32,247 bases of DNA from an uncultured Gammaproteobacteria bacterium (GTDB lineage Bacteria; Pseudomonadota; Gammaproteobacteria; Pseudomonadales; Pseudomonadaceae), in contig CALZAE010000018.1 of assembly GCA_945612235.1 (NCBI GenBank), positions 1 through 32,247 on the forward strand. The letters are read 5' to 3'. The translations under genes and the position numbers were made by a program. Positions 21,324 through 30,906 of this stretch are shown here, piece by piece. The notes beneath the pieces are model-generated. The model was not told the DNA's origin. It ran no database searches and saw only the letters and a program-made list of their open reading frames with translations. How positions within the stretch are numbered: position 1 is the first letter of the stretch; the number at the start of each line of letters is the position of its first letter.

Positions 21324-22538
21324 TTAATGTTCTTGCCACTCAACTTTAGAGAGATCAACGCCGTCTTGGTGCATATCCCACAAAGGTGAGAGGTCACGCA
21401 AACGTGCAACTGCGTCACGAATTTGTCCTGCGGCATGATCCACTTCTTCTTCAGTGGTAAAACGACCGAAGGTGAAACGAATTGAACTGTGCGCCAACTC
21501 GTCACTGCGACCTAAAGCACGCAGCACATAAGATGGCTCAAGCGACGCTGACGTACAGGCTGAACCTGAAGACACTGCCATATCCTTAAGCGCCATAATC
21601 AGCGACTCACCTTCAACATAGTTAAAGCTAAGATTTAGGTTATGCGGGATGCGTTGGGTGGCGCTACCGTTGAGGTACAGCTCTTCCATATCGCGCACTT
21701 GGTCATAAAAACGCTTGCTTAAAGCAGCAATACGCTTGTTTTCTTCAGCCATTTCTAAGCGTGCTAATTCAAAAGCCTCACCCATACCCACAATCTGGTG
21801 AGTGGCTAAAGTACCCGAACGCATGCCGCGCTCATGTCCACCACCGTGCATTTGCGCTTCAAGGCGCACACGTGGTTTGCGGCGTACATACAGCGCACCA
21901 ATACCTTTAGGGCCATAGGCTTTGTGAGCGGAGAAGGACATCAAGTCAACTTTCATCTTCTCAAGATCAACTTCAACTTTACCAGCAGTCTGTGCCGCAT
22001 CAACGTGGAACATCACGCCCTTAGAGCGAGTTAACTCGCCAATGGCTGCGATATCGTTAATGGTACCAATCTCGTTATTAACATGCATGATTGACACTAG
22101 AATCGTATCTTCACGCAGTGCTGCAGCAACCATATCAGCGGTAATCAGACCATCAGCACAAGGCTCAAGGTAAGTCACTTCATAGCCTTCACGCTCTAAT
22201 TGACGCGTAGCATCTAGTACTGCTTTATGCTCAAGCTTGGAGGTAACAATGTGCTTACCCTTGCTGACATAAAAGTGTGCAATACCTTTAATGGCTAAGT
22301 TATTTGACTCGGTCGCACCGGACGTCCACACGATTTCACGCGGGTCAGCATTGATTAAGTCTGCCACTTGGCGACGAGCATGCTCAATCGACTCTTCGGC
22401 GCGCCAGCCATACACGTGAGAACGTGACGCAGCGTTACCAAAGTTACCGTCCAGTGTGAGGCATTCACACATTTTCTTAGCAACTCTTGGGTCAACAGGC
22501 GTAGTTGCTGAATAGTCTAAATAAATCGGCAGTTTCAT
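21324..22538 (-). CDS. iscS: Cysteine desulfurase IscS
   Basis: PLP enzyme that removes sulfur from cysteine and supplies it to IscU, tRNA thiolation and other acceptors. The 404-aa product equals the length of E. coli IscS. The PLP lysine is K206 ([10 protein letters not shown]) and the mobile-loop cysteine C328 lies in [14 protein letters not shown]-like extension adds 12 residues, but the [18 protein letters not shown] start at 22538 is the family start, with GAGGAG upstream. It lies 32 bases after iscR. Also a sulfur donor for many pathways outside this window. Confidence 0.98.
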   Translation of the reverse strand: MKLPIYLDYSATTPVDPRVAKKMCECLTLDGNFGNAASRSHVYGWRAEESIEHARRQVADLINADPREIVWTSGATESNNLAIKGIAHFYVSKGKHIVTSKLEHKAVLDATRQLEREGYEVTYLEPCADGLITADMVAAALREDTILVSIMHVNNEIGTINDIAAIGELTRSKGVMFHVDAAQTAGKVEVDLEKMKVDLMSFSAHKAYGPKGIGALYVRRKPRVRLEAQMHGGGHERGMRSGTLATHQIVGMGEAFELARLEMAEENKRIAALSKRFYDQVRDMEELYLNGSATQRIPHNLNLSFNYVEGESLIMALKDMAVSSGSACTSASLEPSYVLRALGRSDELAHSSIRFTFGRFTTEEEVDHAAGQIRDAVARLRDLSPLWDMHQDGVDLSKVEWQEH

Positions 22539-22570
22539 TGTAGTAACTCTCCTCACGGTCTGCGCCTTAC

Positions 22571-23041
22571 TCACTCTAAGGTGGACGCCTGAATTTTATT
22601 TGCTACGCGCTGGTTCTGTCGCAATGCAACTTTCTGAACATCTTGGCGCGCAACCAAATCAGCTAAACTAATTCCACTTAAAAAATCGTGGATCTGCTTA
22701 CTTAAATCACACCACAAGCGGTGAGTTAAACACTCATCACCACCCTGGCAGTCACCGACACCTTGACAACGTGTTGCATCAACAGACTCATCAACAGCAT
22801 CAATGACTTGAACAATCTGAATATTTTCGGGTTTATGAGCCAACTGGTAACCACCACCAGGCCCCCGCACACTATGAACTAAATCACCACGGCGCAACTT
22901 AGCAAACAACTGCTCCAGGTACGATAGAGAAATACCCTGCCTTTCTGAGATATCAGCCAAAGGCACTGGACCCTCTTGCGCACTCAAGGCCAAGTCAAGC
23001 ATTGCGGTCACGGCATAGCGGCCTTTAGTTGTCAGTCGCAT
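22571..23041 (-). CDS. iscR: Fe-S-sensing transcriptional regulator IscR
   Basis: Rrf2-family regulator that carries a [2Fe-2S] cluster and in that form represses its own isc operon, so production rises under iron limitation or oxidative stress. The 156-aa product has the N-terminal winged helix and dimer helix with the three cysteines C92, C98 and C104 plus H107 as cluster ligands. The upstream region has a strong promoter overlapped by a type 1 IscR-like site, which fits autoregulation. The start ATG at 23041 begins [11 protein letters not shown] as in the family. Confidence 0.97.
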   Translation of the reverse strand: MRLTTKGRYAVTAMLDLALSAQEGPVPLADISERQGISLSYLEQLFAKLRRGDLVHSVRGPGGGYQLAHKPENIQIVQVIDAVDESVDATRCQGVGDCQGGDECLTHRLWCDLSKQIHDFLSGISLADLVARQDVQKVALRQNQRVANKIQASTLE

Positions 23042-23076
23042 AAAACAAATACCGTTTCAAGTAATTATCAACATGA

Positions 23077-23105
23077 ATTATGCAATAACCCAGCAAATAG
23101 GTCAA
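23077..23105 (-). promoter_or_regulatory. Sigma-70 promoter of the isc operon
   Basis: On the minus strand, TTGACC (-35, 23100-23105) and CATAAT (-10, 23077-23082) are separated by exactly 17 bases. The -10 is 35 bases before the iscR ATG, giving a leader of about 30 bases. Confidence 0.8.
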
Positions 23106-23109
23106 GTAT
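23085..23109 (-). promoter_or_regulatory. Type 1 IscR-binding site candidate over the isc promoter
   Basis: The 25 bases begin ATACTTGAC and end GGGTTAT on the minus strand. Against the type 1 consensus as I remember it (ATASYYGAC ... RRSTAT) the first nine positions fit and most of the last eight do. It covers the -35 and most of the spacer, so cluster-loaded IscR would block RNA polymerase. Confidence 0.65.
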
Positions 23110-23139
23110 TAATCCCGATCAAATTAGTCAGGCTTTAAC

Positions 23140-23165
23140 GTCGCACCACTTAATAGCACTGCGAC
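23140..23165. repeat. Inverted repeat downstream of cysE
   Basis: GTCGCA (23140-23145) and TGCGAC (23160-23165) pair perfectly around a 14-base loop, between the cysE stop and the isc promoter. There is no T tract. It is a possible weak cysE 3' hairpin, otherwise of unknown meaning. Confidence 0.35.
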
Positions 23166-23191
23166 ACGACGCTACAAACCTCACTGCAAAA

Positions 23192-23998
23192 TCATTCTGT
23201 ACGCTCAACGCTCGCATCATCCACGGGCTGCTCTGGTCCTTTTAAACGCTCAGAGCAAGGAAAAGCACTATCGGGCAGATCGGGCAGTTTTTTGCCCTGA
23301 TAATCACTACCCAAGGACTGCATAGCAGTGCACATATCCTCAAGCCGCTCCTCTACCGCCTCCAGATGATCCAGAATTTGCCCAATCGAACGGGCAACGG
23401 GGTCAGGCATATCAGCGCTCATACCATAAGCATCAAAACCAAAGCGCTCAGCCAAAGCTTGACGCTTCGCTTCTTGCTCTTCATCAGTCTTAACAATGAT
23501 ACGCCCAGGAATTCCAACAGCCGTAGCACCCGCCGGAACAGCTTTAGTCACTACAGCATTAGAGCCAATTTTAGCACCAGCGCCCACAGTAAAAGGCCCT
23601 AGCACTTTAGCGCCAGCCCCCACCACCACACCATCTTCGAGCGTAGGGTGACGCTTACCTTTATTCCAACTGGTGCCACCCAAAGTTACGCCTTGATATA
23701 AAGTAACATCGTCACCCAACTCAGCGGTCTCACCGATCACAATCCCCATACCGTGATCAATAAAAAAACGACGACCGATCTTAGCCCCAGGGTGAATCTC
23801 GATACCGGTCAACCAGCGCCCTAAGTTAGACACCATACGCGCTAGCCACTTCCAATTACGCACCCATAATCCATGCGCCAAGCGATGCAACCACACCGCA
23901 TGCAACCCCGGATAACACGTTAAGACCTCAAACGCATTGCGCGCCGCTGGATCACGACGAAACACACTTTGAATATCTTCACGCATACCTTTAAACAT
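23192..23998 (-). CDS. cysE: Serine O-acetyltransferase CysE
   Basis: Acetylates serine to O-acetylserine, the first committed step of cysteine synthesis. The 268-aa product has an N-terminal helical domain followed by a left-handed parallel beta-helix with hexapeptide repeats ([30 protein letters not shown]). Active-site histidines are visible in IDHG and KRHPT. The frame opens ten codons further upstream, but the ATG at 23998, preceded by GAGGTGAGC inside the trmJ end, gives the normal start MFKGMREDI; overlap with trmJ is 8 bases. The C-terminal tail (about residues 210-268) is longer than in E. coli. Its place next to iscR gives cysteine for IscS and is common in Pseudomonas and Azotobacter. 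Confidence 0.96.
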   Translation of the reverse strand: MFKGMREDIQSVFRRDPAARNAFEVLTCYPGLHAVWLHRLAHGLWVRNWKWLARMVSNLGRWLTGIEIHPGAKIGRRFFIDHGMGIVIGETAELGDDVTLYQGVTLGGTSWNKGKRHPTLEDGVVVGAGAKVLGPFTVGAGAKIGSNAVVTKAVPAGATAVGIPGRIIVKTDEEQEAKRQALAERFGFDAYGMSADMPDPVARSIGQILDHLEAVEERLEDMCTAMQSLGSDYQGKKLPDLPDSAFPCSERLKGPEQPVDDASVERTE

Positions 23999-24776
23999 GC
24001 TCACCTCGACGCTGAATAACTTCACCACGCGCAGCTTTTTGAGTTTCAGTCAAAATGCCGCGCAAAATATTGACTTCAGATTTTTTCAACTGACTGCGAC
24101 CATAAATACGACGCAAGCGCGCCATTAAATGGCGTGGCTTCTCAGGATCAAGAAAATCAATCTCGACCAACGTTTCCTGCAAATGCTCATAAAACAATTC
24201 TAAAGAATCATGCGTAGCAGGCGCAGCACCGAGCATACCAGTGGCCTCAACTTCAGGCATATGCGTTGGCTGCTGGGTCTCTTTAAGCCACGTCATACGC
24301 ACTTCATAGGCCAGCACTTGTACCGCAGTCGCTAGATTTAACGAGCTAAACTCAGGATCCGAGGGAATATGAATATGGTACTGACAACGTTGCAACTCAG
24401 CATTGGTCAACCCCGCATACTCGCGACCAAACACCAGCGCAATTTCAGCATCATGATCAGCCTGCCAAGTCTGCAGGCATAAATCAGCCGCTTCGCGCGG
24501 ATCAACCAGCGGCCAAGGAATACGGCGATCACGTGCACTGGTACCTAAAACCACACTGCACCCACCCAGCGCTTCTTCTAAGGTGCTGACCACCCGTGCA
24601 TTATCTAAAACATCATCAGCCCCAGCCGCGCGCGAGTTAGCATCGGGATGCGGGTATTTCTCAGGATCAACGAGTACCAAGGACTTGAGCCCCATGTTTT
24701 TCATCGCTCGAGCGGCACCACCAATATTGCCTGGGTGACTGGTGTTAACTAAAACCACGCGAATTTTTTCCAGCAC
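23991..24776 (-). CDS. trmJ: tRNA (cytidine/uridine-2'-O-)-methyltransferase TrmJ
   Basis: SPOUT-class enzyme that 2'-O-methylates position 32 of certain tRNAs. The 261-aa product has the SPOUT signature at the N-terminus ([15 protein letters not shown]), the SAM-knot parts GTSARDRR and FGREYAGL (about 80-145), and a C-terminal helical extension typical of TrmJ. The open frame starts at a TTG at 24800, but a GTG at 24776, with GGAG six bases before it, starts the protein at [11 protein letters not shown] (initiator Met), matching Pseudomonas TrmJ. It is divergent from suhB and overlaps cysE by 8 bases. Confidence 0.95.
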   Translation of the reverse strand: MLEKIRVVLVNTSHPGNIGGAARAMKNMGLKSLVLVDPEKYPHPDANSRAAGADDVLDNARVVSTLEEALGGCSVVLGTSARDRRIPWPLVDPREAADLCLQTWQADHDAEIALVFGREYAGLTNAELQRCQYHIHIPSDPEFSSLNLATAVQVLAYEVRMTWLKETQQPTHMPEVEATGMLGAAPATHDSLELFYEHLQETLVEIDFLDPEKPRHLMARLRRIYGRSQLKKSEVNILRGILTETQKAARGEVIQRRGEHV

Positions 24777-24896
24777 AGGGATCTCCAACGATCTATTCAA
24801 GACGGGTTATTGAAACAAAGAACATAAGCTTACCGAAGCCTCCGCCATCCCGCTACGAAAAAGAACGCCACAAGAGAACACATCCTGTTTTGTTTC

Positions 24897-24905
24897 TGAT
24901 AGAAT
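24897..24905 (+). promoter_or_regulatory. Extended -10 promoter element of suhB
   Basis: TGATAGAAT is an extended -10 (TGn plus TAGAAT at 24900-24905); no good -35 is visible 17 bases upstream. Initiation would fall near 24911-24913, placing the boxA-like element at the very 5' end of the leader. The promoter call is moderate. Confidence 0.5.
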
Positions 24906-24911
24906 TTGCAG

Positions 24912-24923
24912 TCTTCTTTAACA
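24912..24923 (+). promoter_or_regulatory. boxA-like element in the suhB leader
   Basis: TCTTCTTTAACA matches the boxA consensus TGCTCTTTAACA at 10 of 12 positions, including the whole CTTTAACA core. It lies 17 bases before the suhB ATG. E. coli suhB is known to be autoregulated through a boxA in its leader by the Nus factor complex with SuhB. The function here is inferred from that. Confidence 0.6.
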
Positions 24924-24940
24924 ACCTCCGGTGACTTTTC

Positions 24941-25753
24941 ATGCAGCCTATGCTGAATATCGCGCTGCGCGCTGCTCGTAGCGCGGGCGAATTAATTGTA
25001 CGTTCGATTGAACGCTTAGACACGATCTCGGGTAACGAGAAAGACGCAAAAGATTTCGTCACCGAGATTGATCGTGCAGCCGAACAAGCAATTATTACCG
25101 CAATCCTCAAAGCACACCCTGACCACGGCATCCATGCTGAAACAAGCAGCAGTATTGCCGGCCAAGGTGAAGGCGCTGATTACCAGTGGATTATTAAATC
25201 CCTTGATGGTGCAACTAACTTTATCCGTGGCGTACCTCATTTCGCAGTCAGCATTGCCTGCAAATACCGCGGCCGTCTTGAGCATGCAGTAATCATTGAT
25301 CCTGTGCGCCAAGAAGAATTCACCGCCAGTCGTGGCCGTGGTGCAGCGTTCAATGGTCGCCGCATTCGTGTGAGTAAACGTAAAACACTTAACGAAGCAC
25401 TTTTAGCTACTAACTTGCCATTTCGTGAAGGCCACACCGACCATATGGAAAACTATATGTCGATGTTCACCAGCCTCGCCACGCAGTCAGCCGGCATCCG
25501 TACCGCTGGTATAGCCAGCCTCGACTTAGCCTATGTTGCTACAGGTCGTTACGATGGTTTTTGGAGCTACGATCTTTCTGAAGCAGATATGGCAGCTGGC
25601 GTGCTTATCATTCAAGAAGCAGGCGGCCTAGTCAGTGATTTCAATGGCGGCTATGATTTCTTAGATCGCGGCCATTTAGTTGCCGGTGGTTCAAAATGCT
25701 TTAAAGCCATCCTCACTAGTGTCCAGCCTTATATACCGCACAGCTTTAAGTAA
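24941..25753 (+). CDS. suhB: SuhB, inositol-monophosphatase-fold Nus factor, with degraded active site
   Basis: IMPase-family protein; in E. coli SuhB works in the NusA/B/E/G complex at boxA for rRNA antitermination and ribosome assembly, independent of its phosphatase activity. The 270-aa product matches Pseudomonas SuhB along its length (start MQPMLNIALRAARSAGEL). The active site is abnormal: the family motif WxIDPLDGTTNF reads WIIKSLDGATNF, so the metal-binding Asp is K86, the Pro is S87, and the Thr is A91. The preceding GEE motif reads AET, keeping E67 only. D89 and D216 (in LSEADMAAG, Trp replaced by Ala) remain. Phosphatase activity is therefore doubtful while the fold seems whole. The gene is single and divergent from trmJ, with a boxA-like leader and a shared bidirectional terminator behind it. 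Confidence 0.95.
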   Translation: MQPMLNIALRAARSAGELIVRSIERLDTISGNEKDAKDFVTEIDRAAEQAIITAILKAHPDHGIHAETSSSIAGQGEGADYQWIIKSLDGATNFIRGVPHFAVSIACKYRGRLEHAVIIDPVRQEEFTASRGRGAAFNGRRIRVSKRKTLNEALLATNLPFREGHTDHMENYMSMFTSLATQSAGIRTAGIASLDLAYVATGRYDGFWSYDLSEADMAAGVLIIQEAGGLVSDFNGGYDFLDRGHLVAGGSKCFKAILTSVQPYIPHSFK

Positions 25754-25769
25754 CTTATAAAGTACCGCA

Positions 25770-25798
25770 AAAAAAAGCGCCTAAATAGGCGCTTTTTT
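25770..25798. terminator. Bidirectional intrinsic terminator between suhB and the glycine-zipper gene
   Basis: GCGCCT/AGGCGC form a 6-bp GC stem with an AAAT loop, flanked by A7 on one side and T6 on the other, so it has a U tract in both directions. It sits 17 bases after the suhB stop and 25 bases before the end of the converging gene; it can end both. Confidence 0.9.
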
Positions 25799-25822
25799 GA
25801 TCTTTAATTCATGTTCTACAGC

Positions 25823-26362
25823 TTAAAAAGCCACTTGCGACAAGATCACACGACCTTGATCATCAAGCTGTAATCGACGACCTGGATCTTCATCCATACG
25901 CACTGTGCGCACTTTGCCATCCAGCTCATAACTGACATCATAACCCGCTACTTTTTCACTGATGTCATACTCAGTATTACAACGACGCTCAGTTGTCGTA
26001 TACGTATTATTCTGCTGTAAATGCTCTTGGGTTTTATTACCGGCGTAACCACCACCTACGGCACCCGCAACAGTTGCGATTTTCTTACCGTTACCGCCAC
26101 CCACCTGATTACCCAACAAGCCACCCACCACTGCACCTACTGCACTACCGACAATACGGTTTTCATCCTTAATGGGCTTGCGCTTAGTTACAGTGACATC
26201 ACGACATTCTTGACGTGGTGTTTTAACAGTCTCCTTAATTGGCTTGACCGCGACCACTTCTGCATAACTGGGGCCACTGACCAAGTTATAGGTTGCATAT
26301 GCACCACCTGCCGTAACAGCAACCGCACCTAAAACACCACCAATCAACATTGACTTATTCAT
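25823..26362 (-). CDS. Glycine-zipper 2TM domain envelope protein
   Basis: Product of 179 aa that I recognise only by domain. It starts with a membrane or signal-anchor segment (about residues 5-27), then a basic linker, then a glycine-zipper 2TM region (about 70-109, with VGSAVGAVVGGLLGNQVGGG followed by a second Gly/Ala-rich run). A hydrophilic C-terminal part with two cysteines (C53 and one near 148) follows. The domain is the one found in SlyB and the rickettsial 17-kDa antigen. There is no lipobox cysteine, so it is unlike SlyB in that respect. The open frame begins 15 codons earlier, but the ATG at 26362 (GAGAG upstream) gives MNKSMLIGG, the natural signal-anchor start. Pseudomonas has a similar gene between suhB and secF. 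Terminators flank it on both sides, so it is probably a single-gene unit. Function is unknown, perhaps envelope integrity. Confidence 0.85.
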   Translation of the reverse strand: MNKSMLIGGVLGAVAVTAGGAYATYNLVSGPSYAEVVAVKPIKETVKTPRQECRDVTVTKRKPIKDENRIVGSAVGAVVGGLLGNQVGGGNGKKIATVAGAVGGGYAGNKTQEHLQQNNTYTTTERRCNTEYDISEKVAGYDVSYELDGKVRTVRMDEDPGRRLQLDDQGRVILSQVAF

Positions 26363-26405
26363 ATTATTTCTCTCAAGTAACAACGGTTCACATTGGTTTA
26401 GGCAC

Positions 26406-26440
26406 AAAAAAGCCGCACAAGTTCAAACCTGTACGGCTTT
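26406..26440 (-). terminator. Intrinsic terminator of the secDF operon
   Basis: On the minus strand a 10-bp stem (GCCGTACAGG/CTTGTGCGGC, two G-U wobbles) with a 6-base loop is followed by six T residues, about 55 bases after the secF stop. It separates secDF from the glycine-zipper gene. Confidence 0.85.
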
Positions 26441-26493
26441 TAATTCAACCCAACGACCTAATCGCTTCAGAGCTTCATATCAGCTCGATAACA

Positions 26494-27411
26494 TCAAGGC
26501 GTTTCATCTACTTCTTCGCTACTCACCGGCGGAATCAAGTCTTCTACAGTCAATTTCAACCACAACAGGAAGATACTCGCGATATACACCGACGAATAAG
26601 TACCGGCGGTAATGCCAATAAACAATGCAAAAGCAAAGCCCCAGAGGTTATCCCCGCCAAAAACCAATAGCGCACCTACAGCTAACAAAGTCGAAATCGA
26701 CGTCGCCAAAGTACGCAACAGCGTTTGGGTTGTGGAGATATTGATATTCTCGATCAGTGGTGTATTACGCAAGAAACGGAAGTTCTCCCGAATACGGTCA
26801 AATACCACAATGGTATCGTTGAGCGAGTAACCAATAATCGCCAAGATTGCAGCCAACACCGTCAGGTCAAAAGTGAACTGAAAGTAGGAGAACACACCCA
26901 AGGTGATAATCACATCATGGAACAAGCCCACAATAGCGCCGACACCAAACTTCCACTGGAAGCGAAAACCTAAGTAAACCAAGATGCCAGCTAGCGCCAG
27001 CAACATACCTATGCCGCCTTGATCACGTAACTCCTCACCTACCGCAGGCCCCACGAACTCAACGCGCTTGACCGTCACTTTACTAGCAGCATCCAGACGC
27101 AACACATCAGCCACTTGATTACCCAAGTCAGGGTCATCACCTGGCATACGCACCAGCACATCATTCACAGCACCAAAACTCTGCACCACAGCATCCGGGT
27201 AGCCACCCGTTTGCAACTGGCTACGAATCTTATTCAGGTCTGCATCTTGCTCATAATTAAGCTCAATCAGCGTACCGCCGGTAAAGTCCAAACCAAAGTT
27301 CAAGCCCTTCACTGCCAAGCTACCAAGTGACGCTAGGATCATTAGCAAACTGAAGGCAAACGCCAAGTGGCGCACCCCCATAAAGTTAATTACACGTTTC
27401 ATATTCGCCAT
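26494..27411 (-). CDS. secF: Protein translocase subunit SecF
   Basis: Part of the SecDF-YajC complex, which uses the proton gradient to pull exported proteins through SecYEG from the periplasmic side. The 305-aa product has six membrane segments, the periplasmic domain between the first two (opening with GLDFTGGTLIEL near 36), and the conserved DTIVVFDRIREN loop. Two possible ATG codons are three residues apart; AAGGAT is adjacent to the first and nine bases from the second. The gene follows the secD stop by 4 bases, as in most gammaproteobacteria. Confidence 0.97.
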   Translation of the reverse strand: MANMKRVINFMGVRHLAFAFSLLMILASLGSLAVKGLNFGLDFTGGTLIELNYEQDADLNKIRSQLQTGGYPDAVVQSFGAVNDVLVRMPGDDPDLGNQVADVLRLDAASKVTVKRVEFVGPAVGEELRDQGGIGMLLALAGILVYLGFRFQWKFGVGAIVGLFHDVIITLGVFSYFQFTFDLTVLAAILAIIGYSLNDTIVVFDRIRENFRFLRNTPLIENINISTTQTLLRTLATSISTLLAVGALLVFGGDNLWGFAFALFIGITAGTYSSVYIASIFLLWLKLTVEDLIPPVSSEEVDETP

Positions 27412-27415
27412 ATCC

Positions 27416-29278
27416 TTAAATCCACAGCTTCTTCAGGTCACGGCCACCGTGTGTCAGGTTAACCATGGCTCGTGTCACCATAATTGCAGTGAACATTGAA
27501 GTGACAATACCCAACGACAAGGTCACCGCAAAGCCCTTAATTGGACCGGTACCCATTGCAAACAGGATAGCGCCCACTAAGAGCGTGGTTAAGTTACCGT
27601 CAACAATGGCTGAGTACGCTTTATCAAAGCCCTCATGAATAGCGCGCTGCACTGACATGCCGTTAGCAATTTCTTCACGAATCCGTGAGAAAATCAGCAC
27701 GTTGGCATCAACAGCCATACCCATAGTCAAAACAATACCTGCAATACCTGGCAAGGTTAGCGTGGCACCCAGCAGAGACATCATCGCCAACAAATTGACC
27801 ATATTCAGGCTTAAAGCAACAACTGCCAGCACACCAAACGCCTTGTAGATCAAGACAATGAAGATGGCGACAAACAAGAAGCCCCACAAGGCAGCCTGCA
27901 CACCCAGCTGAATATTTTCAGCACCCAGACTTGGACCAATGGTGCGCTCTTCAGCAAAGTACATCGGCGCTGCTAGACCACCCGCTCGCAATAACAGCGC
28001 CAACTCTGAAGACTCACCTTGACCATCCAGACCGGTAATACGGAACTGACTACCCAGCGCTGACTGAATCGTCGCCAAGCTGATCACGCGCTTTTCTTCT
28101 TTGAAGGTTTGTACCGGCACTTCTTTTTCAACACCATCTACCATTTGCTTCACATAGCGCGTGGTTGGACGCTGCTCGATAAAGATCACCGCCATACTAC
28201 GGCCAATATCATTGCGCGTGGCACGATTCATCAACTCACCACCGTGACCATCCAGACGGATATTCACTTGTGGACGACCATTTTCATCAAAACTGGCTTG
28301 CGCATCAGTCACTTGGTCACCGGTGATAATCAGGCTGCGCTCCAAAGCAACAGGCGCACGACCTTCTTCACGGAACTCATACATTTCAGTGGTCGCGCGT
28401 GGTGCATCAGCCACTGCAGCTAAACGGAACTCCAGGTTTGCTGTTTTACCCAAAATACGCTTGGCTTCAGCGGTATCCTGCACTCCCGGTAGCTCAACCA
28501 CAATGCGATTGGCACCCTGACGCTGTACCAAAGGCTCCGCCACACCCAACTCATTCACCCGGTTACGTACCGTGGTCAAGTTTTGCTTAATTGAGTACTC
28601 ACGGATTTCAGCAATTTTAGTAGGCAGTAAAACTAAACGCAGTACGGGTTTATCATTGCGCTCTGCGACAGTCATTTCAAAATCAGCAAAATCTTTGCGA
28701 ATCAAAGTCCGCGCCTGACCTAAGGTTGCCGCATCGTCAAAGCCCAACTGGATACCGTTTTCAATACCCGGCAAGCTGCGATAACGCACACGCTCTTTAC
28801 GTAAAACTGTTTTAATTTCGCTTTCATGCACCTTAATACGTGCTGAAATTGCTTTATCCATATCCACTTCTAACAAGAAGTGCACACCACCAGAGAGGTC
28901 AAGACCCAGTTTCATAGGGCTTGCACCGAGGCTACGCAGCCATTGCGGTGTAGTTGCGGCAAGGTTCAAGGCCACAACATATTCATCACCCAGAGCTTTG
29001 CGCACGACTTCTTTAGCGGGTAATTGATCGTCACGGCGCTCTAAGCGTAATAAACCGCCACGCGTTTCTACTGCCGAACTTTTAACGCTGATTCCTGCCG
29101 CTTGCAACGCAGTGGTTGCACGGTCAAGATCAGCCTGTTCAATCTGTAAGGCACTGCTAGCACCGGTCACTTGAATCGCCGGATCATCCGGAAACAGGTT
29201 AGGCGCAGAGTAAATAAAACTGATGGAAAGGATCGCTACAATCAGCAGATACTTCCACAAAGGATACTTGTTGAGCAT
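27416..29278 (-). CDS. secD: Protein translocase subunit SecD
   Basis: Membrane partner of SecF. The 620-aa product equals the Pseudomonas length: N-terminal membrane segment, large periplasmic P1 domain (with GLDLSGGVHFLLEVD and the ELPGVQD region), then five membrane segments (about 450-610) with the VDANVLIFSRIREE motif. A longer open frame begins 20 codons upstream, but the ATG at 29278 gives the usual MLNKYPLWKYLL start with GGCGGTG upstream. A large hairpin lies between yajC and this gene. Confidence 0.97.
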   Translation of the reverse strand: MLNKYPLWKYLLIVAILSISFIYSAPNLFPDDPAIQVTGASSALQIEQADLDRATTALQAAGISVKSSAVETRGGLLRLERRDDQLPAKEVVRKALGDEYVVALNLAATTPQWLRSLGASPMKLGLDLSGGVHFLLEVDMDKAISARIKVHESEIKTVLRKERVRYRSLPGIENGIQLGFDDAATLGQARTLIRKDFADFEMTVAERNDKPVLRLVLLPTKIAEIREYSIKQNLTTVRNRVNELGVAEPLVQRQGANRIVVELPGVQDTAEAKRILGKTANLEFRLAAVADAPRATTEMYEFREEGRAPVALERSLIITGDQVTDAQASFDENGRPQVNIRLDGHGGELMNRATRNDIGRSMAVIFIEQRPTTRYVKQMVDGVEKEVPVQTFKEEKRVISLATIQSALGSQFRITGLDGQGESSELALLLRAGGLAAPMYFAEERTIGPSLGAENIQLGVQAALWGFLFVAIFIVLIYKAFGVLAVVALSLNMVNLLAMMSLLGATLTLPGIAGIVLTMGMAVDANVLIFSRIREEIANGMSVQRAIHEGFDKAYSAIVDGNLTTLLVGAILFAMGTGPIKGFAVTLSLGIVTSMFTAIMVTRAMVNLTHGGRDLKKLWI

Positions 29279-29340
29279 GACACCGCCCGCTTGTGTGGCC
29301 GCAATACATCCAGCCAAAACTAATCGAATATAACGCAAAT

Positions 29341-29394
29341 CGGGCAGCGCACCTCAAAGTGTGTTTATTCACACACTTTAGATGCAACCGCCCG
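29341..29394. repeat. Long imperfect hairpin between yajC and secD
   Basis: AAAGTGTGT (29356-29364) and ACACACTTT (29371-29379) form a perfect 9-bp core stem with a 6-base loop. The flanks also pair partly, closing with CGGGC/GCCCG (29341-29345, 29390-29394). No T tract follows, so it is not a regular terminator. It may stabilise or process the mRNA and separate yajC and secD expression. Confidence 0.6.
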
Positions 29395-29407
29395 TTACAA
29401 AAAACAC

Positions 29408-29740
29408 TTAAATAGCTTTTAAGGTGCCTTTTGGCAATGCTGCGATAACTGCGCTTTTTTGAATTTTCAGCTCAACTGTATCTGAAGCTTCAATCACTAA
29501 GAAATCGTCAGTCACTTTAGTCACTTTTCCAGCAATACCGCCACTGGTTACAACTTCATCACCTTTTTGCAAGCCACCCACCAAGTTACGATGTTCTTTG
29601 GCACGCTTAGCTTGTGGGCGCCAGATCATCAGGTAAAAAATTACCAAAAAACCAGCCAACAAAATAAACTGCATATATTCGCCACCTGGAGGTGCGCCAG
29701 CCGCAGTATCAGCATAAGCTGCAGAAATAAAGAAATTCAT
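29408..29740 (-). CDS. yajC: Preprotein translocase subunit YajC
   Basis: Small single-span inner-membrane protein joining SecDF. The 110-aa product has a membrane segment at about 22-42 (MQFILLAGFLVIFYLMIW), a basic stretch (RPQAKRAKEH) and a compact cytoplasmic SH3-like domain beginning about residue 50 (GGLQKGDEVVTSGGIAGKVT). AGGAG lies six bases before the ATG. It follows tgt by 35 bases in the queA-tgt-yajC-secD-secF order, conserved in gammaproteobacteria. Confidence 0.96.
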   Translation of the reverse strand: MNFFISAAYADTAAGAPPGGEYMQFILLAGFLVIFYLMIWRPQAKRAKEHRNLVGGLQKGDEVVTSGGIAGKVTKVTDDFLVIEASDTVELKIQKSAVIAALPKGTLKAI

Positions 29741-29775
29741 AAACCACTCCTATTCAAAAAAGACATTAGTGCCTG

Positions 29776-30906
<1,131 letters not shown>

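Noticed and set aside
23041-23068. A possible second IscR site between the isc promoter and iscR
   Set aside because: Only one half (TTACTTGA) resembles the consensus; the other half does not match.
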